From: Oryza sativa Japonica Group
Taxonomy: Eukaryota; Streptophyta; Magnoliopsida; Poales; Poaceae
Reading direction: 5' to 3'
NCBI RefSeq assembly: GCF_034140825.1
Contig: NC_089037.1
Location: forward strand, 1,647,501 to 1,711,500
Length of the DNA stretch: 64,000 nucleotides
Positions 39,335 through 53,020 of the stretch are shown here, one piece after another (the stretch's first letter is position 1; the number at the start of each line of letters is the position of its first letter). The notes beneath the pieces were generated by a model. It was not told the origin of the DNA. It did no database searches and was given only the letters and a program-made list of their open reading frames with translations. Both the position numbers and the translations under genes were made by a program.

Positions 39335-40550
39335 ATATGTCATCTTTTTAGTTGTTTGTGTTTTAATTGTTTGAAACAATTGATTAATTGAATTATGTCC
39401 TTTCTTCTAAATTTTCCATGTAATAGTCAATCCTATAGTGATTTTTCATGCGGAATAATCAAACGGTAATTATTATATTTTTTTTCTATGTTTTGCACTT
39501 GCATTTACGATGAAATCCAGTGTTTTTTTCTAGTCCTACATCTTTTCAATTTTACATTTCAAAGGAGCTTGTAGCTGTTCTTTTTCAGTATATTTGCCAG
39601 GAGAAATCAGATAGCATGTGCATAAATAGGAAAGCATGTGTCCAATCCTGGGAAAAAAGGAATAAAGGCTCAATCTTGTCACCGGACGTCCCATACGTGT
39701 ACGAGATATGAGTTGTGTTGAATGGGATGTGAAAAATTCCTAGCTAGCTCTCCCTGCATGCATGGACTATATACTGTACTCTCTGAAGAATTCTTCAGAC
39801 CCTACCAAAATAAAGGTGTCTGTAGGACGCTGTGCAGTGCGTGGCTTCAAGGATTGGGCTTTGAATTTGGATTCAAAAAGTTGCCAATCTATTGCAAGAA
39901 AAGCTAATCGTAGATTTTTCTTTCCCTTTTTCATCTCGGGAAAACAAAAAGGCTAGTGATCTTTCGGAGACAGACGGAGTACAAGCTACTATCAAATAAA
40001 GTGCGAATTTTTCTTAAAAGTTTTTGTTTGAAATTTTTTTCCTTTGCATGCAACTTATATCAACAGGAACATGATGGAGATCAGGTAGGATCAGACGATC
40101 GATCATTACCTCGAATTAAGACGCAACTAACCAAATCTAACGACTGCATGGGCCGTACGATGCAGTCATGCAGCATAGTGATCACGATATATTCTTATCT
40201 CTTTCAGCGTTCTGACCGGGATCTCCCGTACTTAAAGGCGAGGTTAATTAATAATCCCGGGTGCAGAGAATCAGAGATGGCAGGTGCTGCATGCATGCCT
40301 GCTGATCCAATCCAAGGAGATCGATCGATGGATGGATCGGTAATATCGGTGATGAATCGAGCTCGCTAGAAAGCTTCAAAATGAATTTATTGACTGGTAC
40401 CAACAGATGAATCATACATGCATGCAGTCGACAAAGGAACAATCATAAACAGATCAGCCATAAGGCATCAGGAATGGAAGCATGATAGCCTTTGAAAAAT
40501 CTTCCATCAAGCTACCTAATAGGGCACCATATATATGTCACAATAATTAA
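39335..40550. other. AT-rich spacer
   Basis: No gene was recognised. The plus-strand frames between 39520 and 40369 have no start context, splice pattern or motif that I can support. Confidence 0.35.
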
Positions 40551-40821
40551 GGACATCCTCAATATATATTTATTAAGTGAATAATAAGGTGGGATCAATA
40601 AACTACTAGGTTATAGTTGTTTGTACCGCTCACAACATGTAAAACAATGGTTGGGTAGAAAAGAGACAGAGGAGAGAGTTCAATGTTTTTTATTCCTATT
40701 ACTAGGTAGTAGTGCTATTGTTTGTTATAGTTACTACCTCCTCTACTACCTACCTCCACAATGATAAAAATAAATAGTGAGTGACCTTACTATCCACTTT
40801 TCATCCATGTTGTGGATGTCC
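40551..40821. mobile_element. Tourist-like MITE, GGACATCC family
   Basis: TAA lies on both sides (40548-40550 and 40822-40824). The terminal inverted repeats begin GGACATCC; the left end continues with TCAATAT and the inverted right end with ACAACAT. The interior contains ACTACTAGGTTATAG and the inverse-like TATAGTTACTACCTCC. Confidence 0.8.
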
Positions 40822-42430
40822 TAAGCACGCAGGGTCATTCGTAAAACTATGGGTCATATAAAACAAGAGTTTATATGTGTTCTGAAAACTAGAACTATAC
40901 CAAATATACCCACCCATCTACTTAAGTAGTGACGGACTGGCCATGTAAAAAAATTGCCATACCAATCAAGTGAAATATGAAATCCTTATTGGCTGGAAAA
41001 TCATGTCCATATCATTGTTACGAAGTATAGCTTTTTGAGGTAGCCATTATTGTCATGGAACGCTTATCGGAGCCGGAAAAAAGTTCTAGTTCTAGCCCAA
41101 ATCAATGGTGTAGAAAGAGAGAAAATCGAAAAAAAAATTGATGTGAAGAGATCCTAAACATATTACAACGTACGTATTGGCATAGATATAAACATACTAT
41201 AATTTTCGAGAACCTAAATTTAAGGATGATTTTCATTAGCTACAGCTACTTACGGTTCTTCAGCTAACAATCTCTATTTTTTTCTCAAGCATTTTAGATT
41301 CTTACTTCAGATTTTAAGGTTATTTGAGGTAACTCGAGATTCTGGGAAACAATTGATAGATAGCCATCCCGTGAGAATCTGATCGAAAAAAAATTAGGTT
41401 ATCAACTTCTAGCTTCAATTTCATTTTGTGAATATATAATCAGATTTTCAGAATCTAGCTAATAATCTGGACCGCTGAATAAGAAAGAAAAAACATAGTT
41501 CTACTCGGGCACTACAAGGATTACTTCATATTAATATATACTTGTCTCCCTAGTTATACTTGAAGGGGGCATCCAAGGGTATCAATACAATACGCCTTAT
41601 GAGGAGGGGACATGCCAAGTCAGAGAGGCAACACGCCAAGTCAGAATACAAGCCAATATAGACCCAGCCAAACCCAATGTAGAAGCCATAAAGGGATCTA
41701 GCTTAGAGACATCTCCAATCTTGTTGAGTTCATATTCTAGGAAGAAGACTACGCTAGCCATCTACTACGTGCGAGAGCTCCATGACGTCAAGCCGATAGA
41801 AAGTAGATTAGGTCATCTAAAATATTATGCTTATGTGATACTGAAATATAAAAACAATACCGGCTTCGGCCAACAGAAATAAGGTTATCTGTCAGTTAAG
41901 GGGTCGGAACCTGTATAAAACCTGTCTCTCGTCTCTTTATCTTAATCTCGCGTATATCCCAGTACCAACAATTCTCATACTCTATAATAACGTGGCATGA
42001 TATCCACCCTCGAATTAATACTACTCGATCCGATCGATCTCAACAATTGAATTGTACTCCGGCTTTTCAAACTAAACAGGACAAAGAGTGTTGCGTATTT
42101 GAGTAAAGTGGGCATGTCCTTATGCAGTGATGTGTTCCAAAGGAGCGCGCATACACACGCGGGCACAGTAGCAGCTAGTGCAAGACGGAGGAGGCGGCCA
42201 GGGAACATGTACAGATACTGAGATACAGGAGGCAGCCAGCTACTGTGGGTGAGAGGAGGAGCTCAGCTCAGCCTCAGGCTCAGCCTCAGCGCCGCCATCA
42301 TTGCATGCAGGGGAAACCAAGCGGATCATACGGCTCATCATGCCCCCTTCAACCCGGGGCTTTTGATCCTTTACGCATCCTCACCCAATGCCAATGCATG
42401 CCAATTTATATACCACTGGACTAGTGATAT
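40822..42430. other. Spacer with an old repetitive fragment
   Basis: From about 41511 to 41975 the sequence looks transposon-derived. It begins with CACTACAAGGA and holds two copies of a CAAGTCAGA-containing unit (near 41615 and 41637). It then has ACCTGTATAAAACCTGTCTC-type sequence that resembles the promoter part of an LTR. I cannot decide between a CACTA end and a solo-LTR fossil; it is incomplete either way. Elsewhere nothing was seen. Confidence 0.35.
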
Positions 42431-45238
42431 GATATGCTATTTTAATACGATAAATCTAGACACCCGTATTACATATAAGATACTAGATTGATTTATTTTA
42501 GGACGGAGGAGATATATCTTAGTTGTCAACTGTCTATAGCTTTGCCATATCACTTCAAGTACTCCCTACTACTAGTAGAGCAACGGGTCACCACACCATT
42601 CCCGAGTTGAAATCTGGGGGTCAACGGTTTGTCGTTTTTCTTAAAACCATTTTAAAACTGTTTGCTCCCGTAAAATCGGATTAAATTTTTGTTAAAATTT
42701 AGTTTGATTATTTTTAACTTGATTAGAAAAAAACCGAGCAGTTTGTGTTTCTTAAGTCGGTCTATGTAGCTAGTCAAGTTTCGCGAAACCGATTGTTAGC
42801 TAACTTCATACCCTCCTAGTAGGAGTAGACAGTTTCGTGCATCCTCATGGATATGTTAATAGTAGTAGATTGTATACGTGCAGTATATATATGTCTGTGG
42901 TATATATGTGTAGCATCGTGTAGGCTGTAGAGGATCTGGATGGGTGTACGGACGGCCGGGGAAAAAGGGGAGAGTTGAGTGAGTGCAGCGGTGGGGGCAT
43001 CTGCATGCCCGGAGGTGTTTGCAAATAGAGCTGGGATTGACCGGCGCATGCCGTGGATGAGCACATAATTTGATTTCTCTTTCTCTCTGTCTCTATGGAG
43101 TCTGGACCAGCAGCAGCTGCAAGCTCGGCCGGCAAAGGCGTTCACGACGCACCCCTTTGGCCGACCCTTGAAAAACATCGACGGAGAAGACGCTGCCCAC
43201 TGTGACAAACCCGTGACAATGCATGGTGCTAGCTAGGAAAGTATCAGGGCTGGATATTGCAGCAAAATTTGGATAGTCCACAAAAGCCTTTACCAAGGAT
43301 GCATCATTTGTTTGGACATTAATTGGGTCATTGGCCCTTGGCCTTTGCTGTGGAAATTCCGGCAAGAAGAGAAGAAACAATCATAAGAGAGATGGGTTAA
43401 TTACATCCTGAAATATACTAGTGTGTCGCTTGATAATGACAAGGCTAGCGAAGTGGTCTCCGTGAGACAAACTGTACATTTGTCATCTCAGCCCAATCAA
43501 CAGTAGATTCAACAACCGGAGATGAGATGAGATGCAGAGAGTAGTTGCAATGTGGGCATGCATGCAGATGCAGCGCAGAGGGCTGGCTGGCATCATTGCA
43601 CGGGGCCAGTGAGGAGGGGGGGATACTACTGCACACTCCGGTTTGTTTCCCGCGCTGCCCCCACGAGCATGATGATTCTGTCTCCCCTCAAAATTGCTTT
43701 TCCGTCTATCTCCTCCCAAAATGTCTATTTCCGCCGTTTCAAAATAAACTCATTTTTAATATTTATCCCAGAGTAGTAAGTTTTATCTCCTTATATAGTA
43801 TCATCCCTTTGTCATCGAAGAATTTTATCATTTTAATACTTCTTACCTATCTCTCCAACAATATTTCTTTTCTACACGAGGATGATAGATATTTAGTACT
43901 ATGTTTCTTCCATACTGATTTAAATATCAGTTAGGAGCTCTAATAAGAATGAACTTATCAAGGACAGAAAGAGTAATACTCCCCCTATCCCTCTATCCTA
44001 AAATAAATTTATTTTTTTACGCATCTCACATATACAAACACACACAAAAAAAGAGACTAGAATACTTACATTTTATCAAATCCTAATACAATTAATTTTT
44101 ATAAAATAATCTACCCCAAATGTATTTATTCTTTATTTTCATGTTCTAATAAAATAATTATTTAAAAAATAAACTTATTTTAGGATAAATGAGAGGTTAT
44201 TGTAGGATGGAGGATGTAGGGTAAACGTCGGGATGAGTTACTGTAGCTGGCTAGCCTGACTGGATGGCCGGGCCCTTGGAATGGAATAATATGTTGTGGT
44301 GCGTGTTTTCTCCTTGTCATCATCATTCCCCTGCCTGGGCCATGGCTAAACGCTACAACTACAACAGACTACTCAAAATTGCACGCATGCATGCATGCAC
44401 AATCGCACATCTCGCTGCCTGCTTGCTGCTGCTGCTGCACGCGTCTTGTCCTACCCTCCGCTGCCGCTTGCCTCCCTCGCCGCAGGCAGCTGCCGCGTCC
44501 TTCTCTGATTGCAACGGGTCACCGTCCCCGCCGCGGCCGTCGTCGAGGGTGGCACGTATTGTAGTCGACCGCTGTTCCCATGTCAAAGGACGAACGCCGG
44601 TTGAGTACTTGAGATGAGATGTTGGCAATTTGGCATTGTAATTATTGCCAACAGGAAGAATCCAATGTCATTATCTCCTTGTCAACAGCAACGAGGGGAG
44701 AATTTGTAACACCAGCGCCGCATACATAGGAGATACTCCAGTATGATAGCGTCTTTTAGAGTCATCAACCATCCACAAGCGCCACCCAGAATTTTGTAAA
44801 GCTATAAACCCACTACAAGTTTTTTTTAGAAAAATAAAGTTCTATTGTATTTAGACAATTCTATTTAAAATAATATAATGTGACAATCTAACTATTAAAT
44901 GAGGAATGATAAAGAAACCGATCTTGTAGTACGGAGTAGTTTCTACTAGGCGTAGCTCAAGACATAATGTGAGAGAAATAATGATTAATTATCATATTGA
45001 ATTAGTAATGTTAGTGAGAGACTTGGAATTGTAGAGACTTAGCATACGTTTACGGGAGCTTTTAGCAAAAGCCAATTTTCCCAGAATTTTCAGTCCACAT
45101 CCTCAGTATCTGTAGCTATAGAATTTATAAAATAAACTAACCGTAGAAGCTCAAACTCGCGAAACCCAAATTTTCAAAATTCTCAGAAGCATGCAAGCAG
45201 CTTAAACTCTCCCAAACAAAGCCTTACACTAGTTTCTA
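42431..45238. other. Spacer with Stowaway-like remnants and small frames
   Basis: At 42431-42515 is a short Stowaway-like remnant. At 43735-43975 and 43978-44215 lie two neighbouring Stowaway-like elements (CCTATCCCTCTATCCTAAAA on the left of the second, TTATTTTAGGATAAATGAGA on its right). A plus-strand frame at 44387-44617 begins with a signal-peptide-like segment (MHACTIAHLAACLLLLLHAS) and ends GRTPVEYLR-stop; it may be a small secreted peptide or chance. At 45045-45230 is another old MITE-like stretch. Confidence 0.35.
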
Positions 45239-45481
45239 CTCTCTCCGTCCTATTTTAAGCACAGCCATAAGTTTTTTTATCCAACTTTAATCATCCGTCT
45301 TATTTGAATTTTTGTTATGATTAGTATTTTTATTATTATTTGATGATAAAACATAAATAATACTTTATACTACATGATTTATGTTTTTTTATTATTTTTT
45401 TCAAAAAAAAAATTAAATAAGACGGACGATTAAATTTGAACACGGATACTCATAACTACGCCTAAAATAGGATGGAGGGAG
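45239..45481. mobile_element. Stowaway MITE
   Basis: The left end CTCTCTCCGTCCTATTTTAA and the inverted right end CTCCCTCCATCCTATTTTAG are flanked by TA on both sides (45237-45238 and 45482-45483). Confidence 0.88.
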
Positions 45482-48400
45482 TAGGTGACACTACCAGTAG
45501 TGGGGGAATTGCTCTTAGTTTTTAGTTGGTGATCCAAGTAGACAAAATAGGTTGTGACTTGGAGTATCAAAAAGATCGTTTGACTACGAAATCCCTATAT
45601 ACTTTTGGCCCTCATCAAGGCAGGTTCTGCAAAAGCAACCAGATCCCCATAATCCGGCCTGAAGAACACATAACCTAAGACTGGCCACGACTAAAGATAA
45701 TTAGGTAAGCAATGGATCAACAAAACTAAAGCACAAACAACAACTGCAGTTCCTATGCTACACACAGTAGTGACAGAGCATATAAAAGGTTTCAGCCTAT
45801 GAGCTTATGGAAGGATATGTTACTGGGAGACTGGGAGTAACTGGGTTGTTCTACTGAATTAAAGTAGCTCTTCATATGCAGAGTCCACGCATTGCATTCA
45901 AAACTTTAAGGCGTCATTTCAGTCATTGAGTATAAACAGGTAGTTCCTTATTTCATATTGAAACTCGAAGATGCTCACCAACGGAGTAAAGGCGGAGAGA
46001 AGAAGACAACAGTTAACTTTATGCTAAATTCAAACAGATGTTTGGTTCATAGAACTAGCATCCACGATCCTTGCACAATGTCCTTCGTGCTGTCATAACC
46101 AGCCCTGTGCATCCGAAAGGAATCCAATTGTCAATATGACTGATAAACTGATAAATGTGTGCTATATAAAAAAGAAAAATCGGATGGAGTTTCTAGACAG
46201 AGTGCCATCAGGGAAGGAACAAAACAGAACCAAATTGTGCCAGAGGAAACAGAATAAAACAGCATCGCATTTACTGACTCAGGTTGAGGTGAAAACAAAG
46301 GATGCACAGAGTAAACACCACATGAGCCACATGCCATTCTGATAGGGAAAAAACCGCTGTCCCCAAACTTAACCATCTGACACATCCAATGTCTATGCCA
46401 TCAAAGGTTATAGTGATGCATTCAAATGGGAGAGGAACCTCCCAAAGAGCACTTATCATCAAAGGCATGAAGACTAAATAGTTGCAGCATCTAAGATGCC
46501 GGTCTATACTATGATGACTGAACTGTAGAGAGTATGGATCTACCAATATGCCAGAAACTAACAGCCTAAAGGTACAGAATGATTTCATCACCTAATGGAC
46601 AGTTGAAAAGATTGCAAATGCCAACACGATTTATGTCAGTGTGTCATGATTCATAACTCTGAAGATAAAGTAGTACTCCATACACAATAAGTGCAAGGAA
46701 TCATTTTGCAGTTACTATTAGCAGAAGAAACGAAGCAGCCAAAGTATATTATCTGTACTTATGTACTTCTGTCATTATTATGTCCTTTGTTTCTTGTTGT
46801 CACAGAGGAACTATCAAAGAGAACTTGCACTGCAATACTCCTACTACTAGATACTTCAAACAAATGATTTGCAGTGGACAGTTCCTTAAATATCACATCC
46901 AATATGTTTTCAACAAAACATGGATGAGAAAAGGACTTAATGTTTAAGAGGTGCACACGGAAGGTAACTCTAAAAACAAGATAGACTACATATTTGCAAC
47001 ATTTCTGTCCCAGATCAATTTCCCTATATCTTGTTATCTTTTGATGGTTGCTTCCATGAATTAGGTTGGTCACTCATGTTAAGTTAAATGATCTTCTATG
47101 TCAAAGAGAAGGTAAGCGGCTCAGCAAAGAAAGCAAGTAGAACTACAAATCCAGTAATTACTCAGCAATTTGGTATAATTGTTCACCAGCATTTGCTCAT
47201 TCTGATACTGTATTTTACATCCGGTTTGCCAGTAACTAGTAATTAGTGACACTAGTTCTGTTTGTATGTTTATAAACCAACGACCGTGTAGTATTTAACT
47301 TTTAGTGGTTCGCTTTCTTAAAAAAATGGCCAGTAAATTGCACAAAGCACCATATTACAACTAAATAAAACATCAAATCAAGATTTTGGGAAAGACTTCT
47401 TGATCTCCATTGCTAGGTCACTAATACCAATGCCATCAAATCACAGGTCTACCAAACAATTGTCAGCTGTCAAGGCAGCACTCTGTAAATGAGAATAGAA
47501 ACAGGGGAAATCATAGAATAAAGCAAATAAATGCACACAACTGATTGGAGATGCATCAAATGAGAGGACTTTATTCTCAAATAAGAGATGTATAAACAAC
47601 CAGGTCACGTTCTTTAAAAAGGATACCCCATTGATATCAACCCAGAGGCCAGAGGTCAATTTCAAATAAACTTTAGCTCATGAGAGAAAGGACAAAGTAA
47701 AATTGAAAAAAAAAAGGTTGGCTAACAACAAAGCTTTATGTATAAGTAGACATGAATACAACTAATGCTGGTCATACAAGGTAAAGTGTGCCAGCATAGC
47801 TAAGAAGGGGGAAGGCAAAAGCATGGGGAAACATAATTTCTGTATAAATTTTAATCAAAGAAGAGCTTTTACTTGTCCTAAATGAAATAAAGAAAAGTAC
47901 CCTGTTAAGGGACAGAGAGAAGTCAAAACGTTAGAGATCACTGAGTGACTGAGAGCAACTATCAGCTTAAAACAGAAAAAAAACCTGAAATGCTCCATTG
48001 CTACAAGGCTCCAGGCTAAACAGCAGGAATTCTGACTATGTGTTTCCCAAGTCTACATAGTTTTCCCGTGAACTTCAGCACCACCAAGAGGGATTTGCAT
48101 CCTCTGACATGCAGTAGTTAAGTCAGAGACGTGCAGTACCCCTCTATATCAACTGTCTGTTTTAATCCAATGATCCTTATTTGGTCTTCGTTCTCCCCTT
48201 TTCTTCCTGCCTTCTTCGCAGTTCGCACATACTCCTAAGTCATTACATGCCTACGGCCACAAAATCCACGATGCTGTGGTATGGCGCTGTGGTCATCGAG
48301 TACCCATGAAACAAAGCAGAGCTTGTGGAAGTGTTGTTCAGGTTGGGGTCACCTGTGGCTGCGGAGTGGCGGGTGAGCTCTGTGGTGGCCAGAAACATGG

Positions 48401-49429
48401 CATTGGTGGTGTCCTGCTCCGGTGGGCTGAGGCAGATAATTTGCTCTGGAAAGCGAAAGGGGCTATAGAACATGTGAAAAATAATTTCAACCTCGATTTG
48501 AGAAAATTAGCCTTGAGGTGGCAAATTTTAGAGTTGATCTTTGGAGCGGTCAGAAACGGTTCAGCCCAATTTTGTGGCCGTCCAACGGCACGCGCCGCCA
48601 CACGGACACTACGAAGAAAAGGGAGGCTAACTTAAGGAGCTCCGCTTGGTATTGGCCAAAGCAATCACTAATGAAACAAATTCGCTTCTCAGCAGCATTC
48701 TCCTCATTAACATCAAGCATTTTGGTCGTTGACGTGCTCAGACGAGAGGTCCTAGTGGATGGGAACAGCGTGTCCTTAACAATGCAACCTTGCAAGCAGT
48801 GGAGAAGAACTGGCTAATAAGCAGGAGCCATCGGATGGTTTTGGACAGCGGATAGATGGGTACTACCACGTCTTCGACTTGACTACTGCGTGTCAGAGGA
48901 TCCGAATCCCACCACCAAGAGCACAGCTAGTGGAAATTCAAAGTGCATACCAGTGCAGGATATCAGGCAAGTGTTGGGATCGAAACATTCAGCAAGTTGG
49001 TGACAACAAAACTAAATTCAGATCTCCAAATAAATTGGGTTACTGATGCAGGATTCAGGCATGTATTGTTCTCCCACGAATTAGTGTTGGACTTATATCT
49101 CCCAATCATAACCAGCTAGTGAAAACCAGTAGTGTTAGGATTCATAACCAACTAGTGAAAACCCTAGCTAACATTGTAGCACCGGTATAAGAAATTCAGT
49201 AGGTTGAACTGATGGCGCCGCTAAAACAGCCGAAATGGAAACTCAAGTTTCAATACCTCTACAGCCTAAAGGTTCATCAGTAGTGCTCGTCGAATTCCGA
49301 AGGGTAAAATTTGCGTTGAAATCGCAATCACGAAGCCAATCACAGCAATCGAGCCAAATCTAGAGGGGCCAAAATGACAAGGCGGGGCGGGGGATCACCT
49401 GAATAGAGCAGATCGAAGCGGAGCGGGGA
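45482..49429. other. Gene-poor spacer downstream of NDUFB7
   Basis: No recognised gene. A CAG|GTGATC donor-like site at 49397-49403 on the minus strand, just after the NDUFB7 stop, allows a spliced 3' UTR whose further exons I could not place. The stretch 48240-48830 has overlapping frames on both strands: 48473-48243 and 48795-48550 on the minus strand, 48276-48635 on the plus strand. It may be an old gene or transposon fragment, but no family was recognised. Confidence 0.35.
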
Positions 49430-49759
49430 TCAGGAGAGCTTGGCGGTGGAAGGGATGAGGGGGACGCCAATGGTGGCGGCGCCCTTGGACTTGGCCTCCT
49501 GCGCCTCGCGGATCTTCTGCATCTGGATCATCCGCTCCATGACGAGCTCGTACTGGCACTTCTCGTAGGCGTGGCGCTCGGGCTCGCACTTCCAGGGGAG
49601 GTAGTACTCGGCGACGCGGCACTTGTTGAGGGGGATGAGGAGGTGGGCGCACTGGTCGCGGTAGGGCAGTGGGAGGCGCGCCTCCGACATCTCCGCCTGG
49701 GTCGCGATCTGCGGCTTCGAGGTGCCCAGCTGCACGCCGGCCGCCGCCGCCGCCTCCAT
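49430..49759 (-). CDS. NDUFB7: Mitochondrial complex I subunit NDUFB7 (B18)
   Basis: A single uninterrupted coding exon of 109 codons plus stop. NDUFB7 is an accessory subunit of NADH:ubiquinone oxidoreductase on the intermembrane-space side of the membrane arm. The twin CX9C motif is complete: Cys37/Cys47 and Cys58/Cys68, the pattern oxidised by the Mia40 import pathway. Also visible are RDQCAHLLIPLNKCR, LPWKCEPERHAYEKCQ and a charged helix YELVMERMIQMQKIREAQEA. There is no cleavable presequence, as expected for the family. The start at 49759 gives MEAAAAAGVQLG; an upstream frame in the same phase is less likely because the leader is GC-rich UTR-like sequence. Confidence 0.95.
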   Translation of the reverse strand: MEAAAAAGVQLGTSKPQIATQAEMSEARLPLPYRDQCAHLLIPLNKCRVAEYYLPWKCEPERHAYEKCQYELVMERMIQMQKIREAQEAKSKGAATIGVPLIPSTAKLS

Positions 49760-51107
<1,348 letters not shown>

Positions 51108-52178
51108 ACTTATAAGCTAATGGATTTTAAAGTTCTAACTTTAAATGTAGAGTCATATTTTTTTTACCTTATATAAGCTTAAAAAAAAGCTTCTGACTTA
51201 GCTTTTGGCTTAATAGCACAAGAGTAGCTTACGACTTTAAAAAGGCGAAACGAAAAAACCGCTTGTTTAATAGCATAAGATTTTTTGCACATAAATTAGT
51301 TTATAATCCTAAACAAAGAGGATTGAAAGTTTGGATATTTAGCTACGTTGAGCTACGGATTGAATGGGCTACATTTTATTTGGGTCACTTTTGTGTTACA
51401 TCATGGATGCCCTGATAAGAGCACTACCCTCAGAGCACTTCTGTCGTGTATCGATAAATCTGCTAACAACAAAATGCAGTACTAGTACGCACGATTTTTT
51501 TTAGAAATGAGGGAGTCAAAATATACTTATTTAAAGCTAAGGACGGTGGGTTGATCATGCCTTCGACACGACACGGTCCGAGTTTATTGGGCCGTGCCAG
51601 GGCCATAGTGCAGCCCATGAGCGGGCACGGCCTGTCACAGTGAGTTTGTTGGTCCGTGACGGCCCGACTGCCCTCAGACCAGGCAGGCAGCCCCTTCGGC
51701 CATTTATAGTGTAGATTCTGATTGTCTCCTCCAAGGCTCCAATGCGAATGCTCGTGTAAGTTCTGAATGTTTCTCCTCCAATGCAAATGCAGAACTGTCC
51801 AGGCTCTGAATGCTAACGGCGAGTGATATCGGGTATTGCAGTTGCCTAGCAGACTGTCACCAAGCAACCACATGTCCACATTTACGGGTGACATGGAAAA
51901 TTTGTCAGCAATTTGACAAATAACTAATATTTGTGATTCATTCTTCTCATTTTTTTAAGTATCTCTAATTGAAAGCACATACAATTTATAGTTGGATATT
52001 CGTTGATAATTTTTCCACTCTGTATTTGGTGATGTGTACTCGCGTATGCCATTTGCTGTCTTCTTTCTTAAATGGAAGGATTTGTCCGTTCTTCACTTCT
52101 TCGTGCTGCCTCATTGTTTCCCTTCTGAAAAATAAAAGACCGAAACAACAAAGAACGGACCAAAACTATATAAAAAAA
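51108..52178. other. Spacer before the snoRNA-like cluster
   Basis: At about 51540-51710 lies a GC-richer stretch with several GGGCCGTGCC/GGGCACGGCC-like words, typical of a dispersed cereal repeat. No gene was recognised; the minus-strand frame 51894-51463 has no supported family. Confidence 0.4.
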
Positions 52179-52277
52179 TGGATCAGAATTCTGGCTTGGA
52201 ATCCTCCTCGAAGAGGGGTCACTTGTGCGCACTGTATAATCATAGTCGATCATCTGGGGAAAGGATCGTCACTTCCA
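52179..52277 (-). ncRNA. C/D-box snoRNA-like unit A
   Basis: Read on the minus strand: closing stem ATGGA, box C-like GTGACGA, conserved block with CGACTATGATTATAC, box D CTGA, closing stem TCCAT. About 99 nt. C/D snoRNAs guide 2'-O-methylation or help rRNA processing in the nucleolus; in plants they often occur as tandem polycistronic clusters. This is the last unit counted from the promoter. The family and target were not recognised. Confidence 0.65.
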
Positions 52278-52364
52278 TTCAAACAAACAATTGGACGAGC
52301 AAAAACTGTACAGAAAAAAAAATTACAAAACCACAAAAAGTAAAGTTAAATATTGCATTCTGTA

Positions 52365-52460
52365 TGGATCAGATTTCTGGCTTGAATCCTCCGAAAAGGG
52401 ATTACATTTGCGCACAGTATAATCGTAGTCGATCATCTGGGGAAAGGATCTTCACTTCCA
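52365..52460 (-). ncRNA. C/D-box snoRNA-like unit B
   Basis: 96 nt with stem ATGGA/TCCAT, box C-like GTGAAGA, conserved CGACTACGATTATACTGTGC and box D CTGA. It is nearly identical to unit C apart from a few substitutions. The gaps between neighbouring units (87-134 bp) are diverged and rich in A/C on the plus strand. Confidence 0.68.
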
Positions 52461-52549
52461 TTCAAACAAACAAACAAACAAAAAAGGGTCGCGCAAAAAA
52501 ACACTGCAAAACAAAAATACAAAGCTGAAATTGTGTTGAGAATAGCAGA

Positions 52550-52645
52550 TGGATCAGATTTCTGGCTTGAATCCTCTGAAGAGGGATTACATTTGCGCAC
52601 AGTATAATCATAGTCGATCAGCTGGGGAAAGGATCCTCACTTCCA
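52550..52645 (-). ncRNA. C/D-box snoRNA-like unit C
   Basis: 96 nt with a six-pair stem GATGGA/TCCATC, box C-like GTGAGGA, conserved CGACTATGATTATACTGTGC, sequence AAGCCAGAAAT before box D CTGA. The bases just upstream of box D would be the guide in the usual model; the rRNA or snRNA partner was not identified by eye. Confidence 0.68.
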
Positions 52646-52779
52646 TCAAGATTATATAATATCTCAACCAAAACAACAGGCGAAAATCAGAACACCGCGG
52701 ATGAATAACTCAGAAACAGATCTAGTGGATGAACTCCCAGAGAAACGAAACCAAATCAGATGCAAATCAAATGTAGCGG

Positions 52780-52886
52780 TTTGATCAGAACTACTGGCTT
52801 AGAAGCCTTCTCCGAAGAGAAGAGCTTGCAAAAATCGCACAGTACAATCATAGTCGATAATTTGGGGAAAGGATCATCACTTCAAA
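52780..52886 (-). ncRNA. C/D-box snoRNA-like unit D (promoter-proximal)
   Basis: 107 nt and the most diverged copy, yet with a perfect box C GTGATGA, box D CTGA and a closing stem TTTGA/TCAAA. The stem differs from the other units on both arms but still pairs, which is compensatory change. The central CGACTATGATTGTACTGTGC is kept, while the part between it and the guide region is replaced. Confidence 0.7.
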
Positions 52887-53020
52887 ACTGCATCAGATTT
52901 GCAACCGCGTAAAACCAATCTGAAAACCAAACGCAACAGATCTATCTAGAAAGAAGAGAGAACAGAAAAGAAACTCAAATTAAGATTGAACAAACGCGAG
53001 AAGCGAAAACCACATATTAC

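Noticed and set aside
41511-41975. Solo LTR call
   Set aside because: Promoter-like sequence is present, but clear ends and a target duplication are missing, so it is only described as an old repetitive fragment.
52179-52886. Tandem units as a CRISPR array or satellite
   Set aside because: Only four units, unequal spacing, a plant genome, and conserved RNA-like boxes with paired ends.
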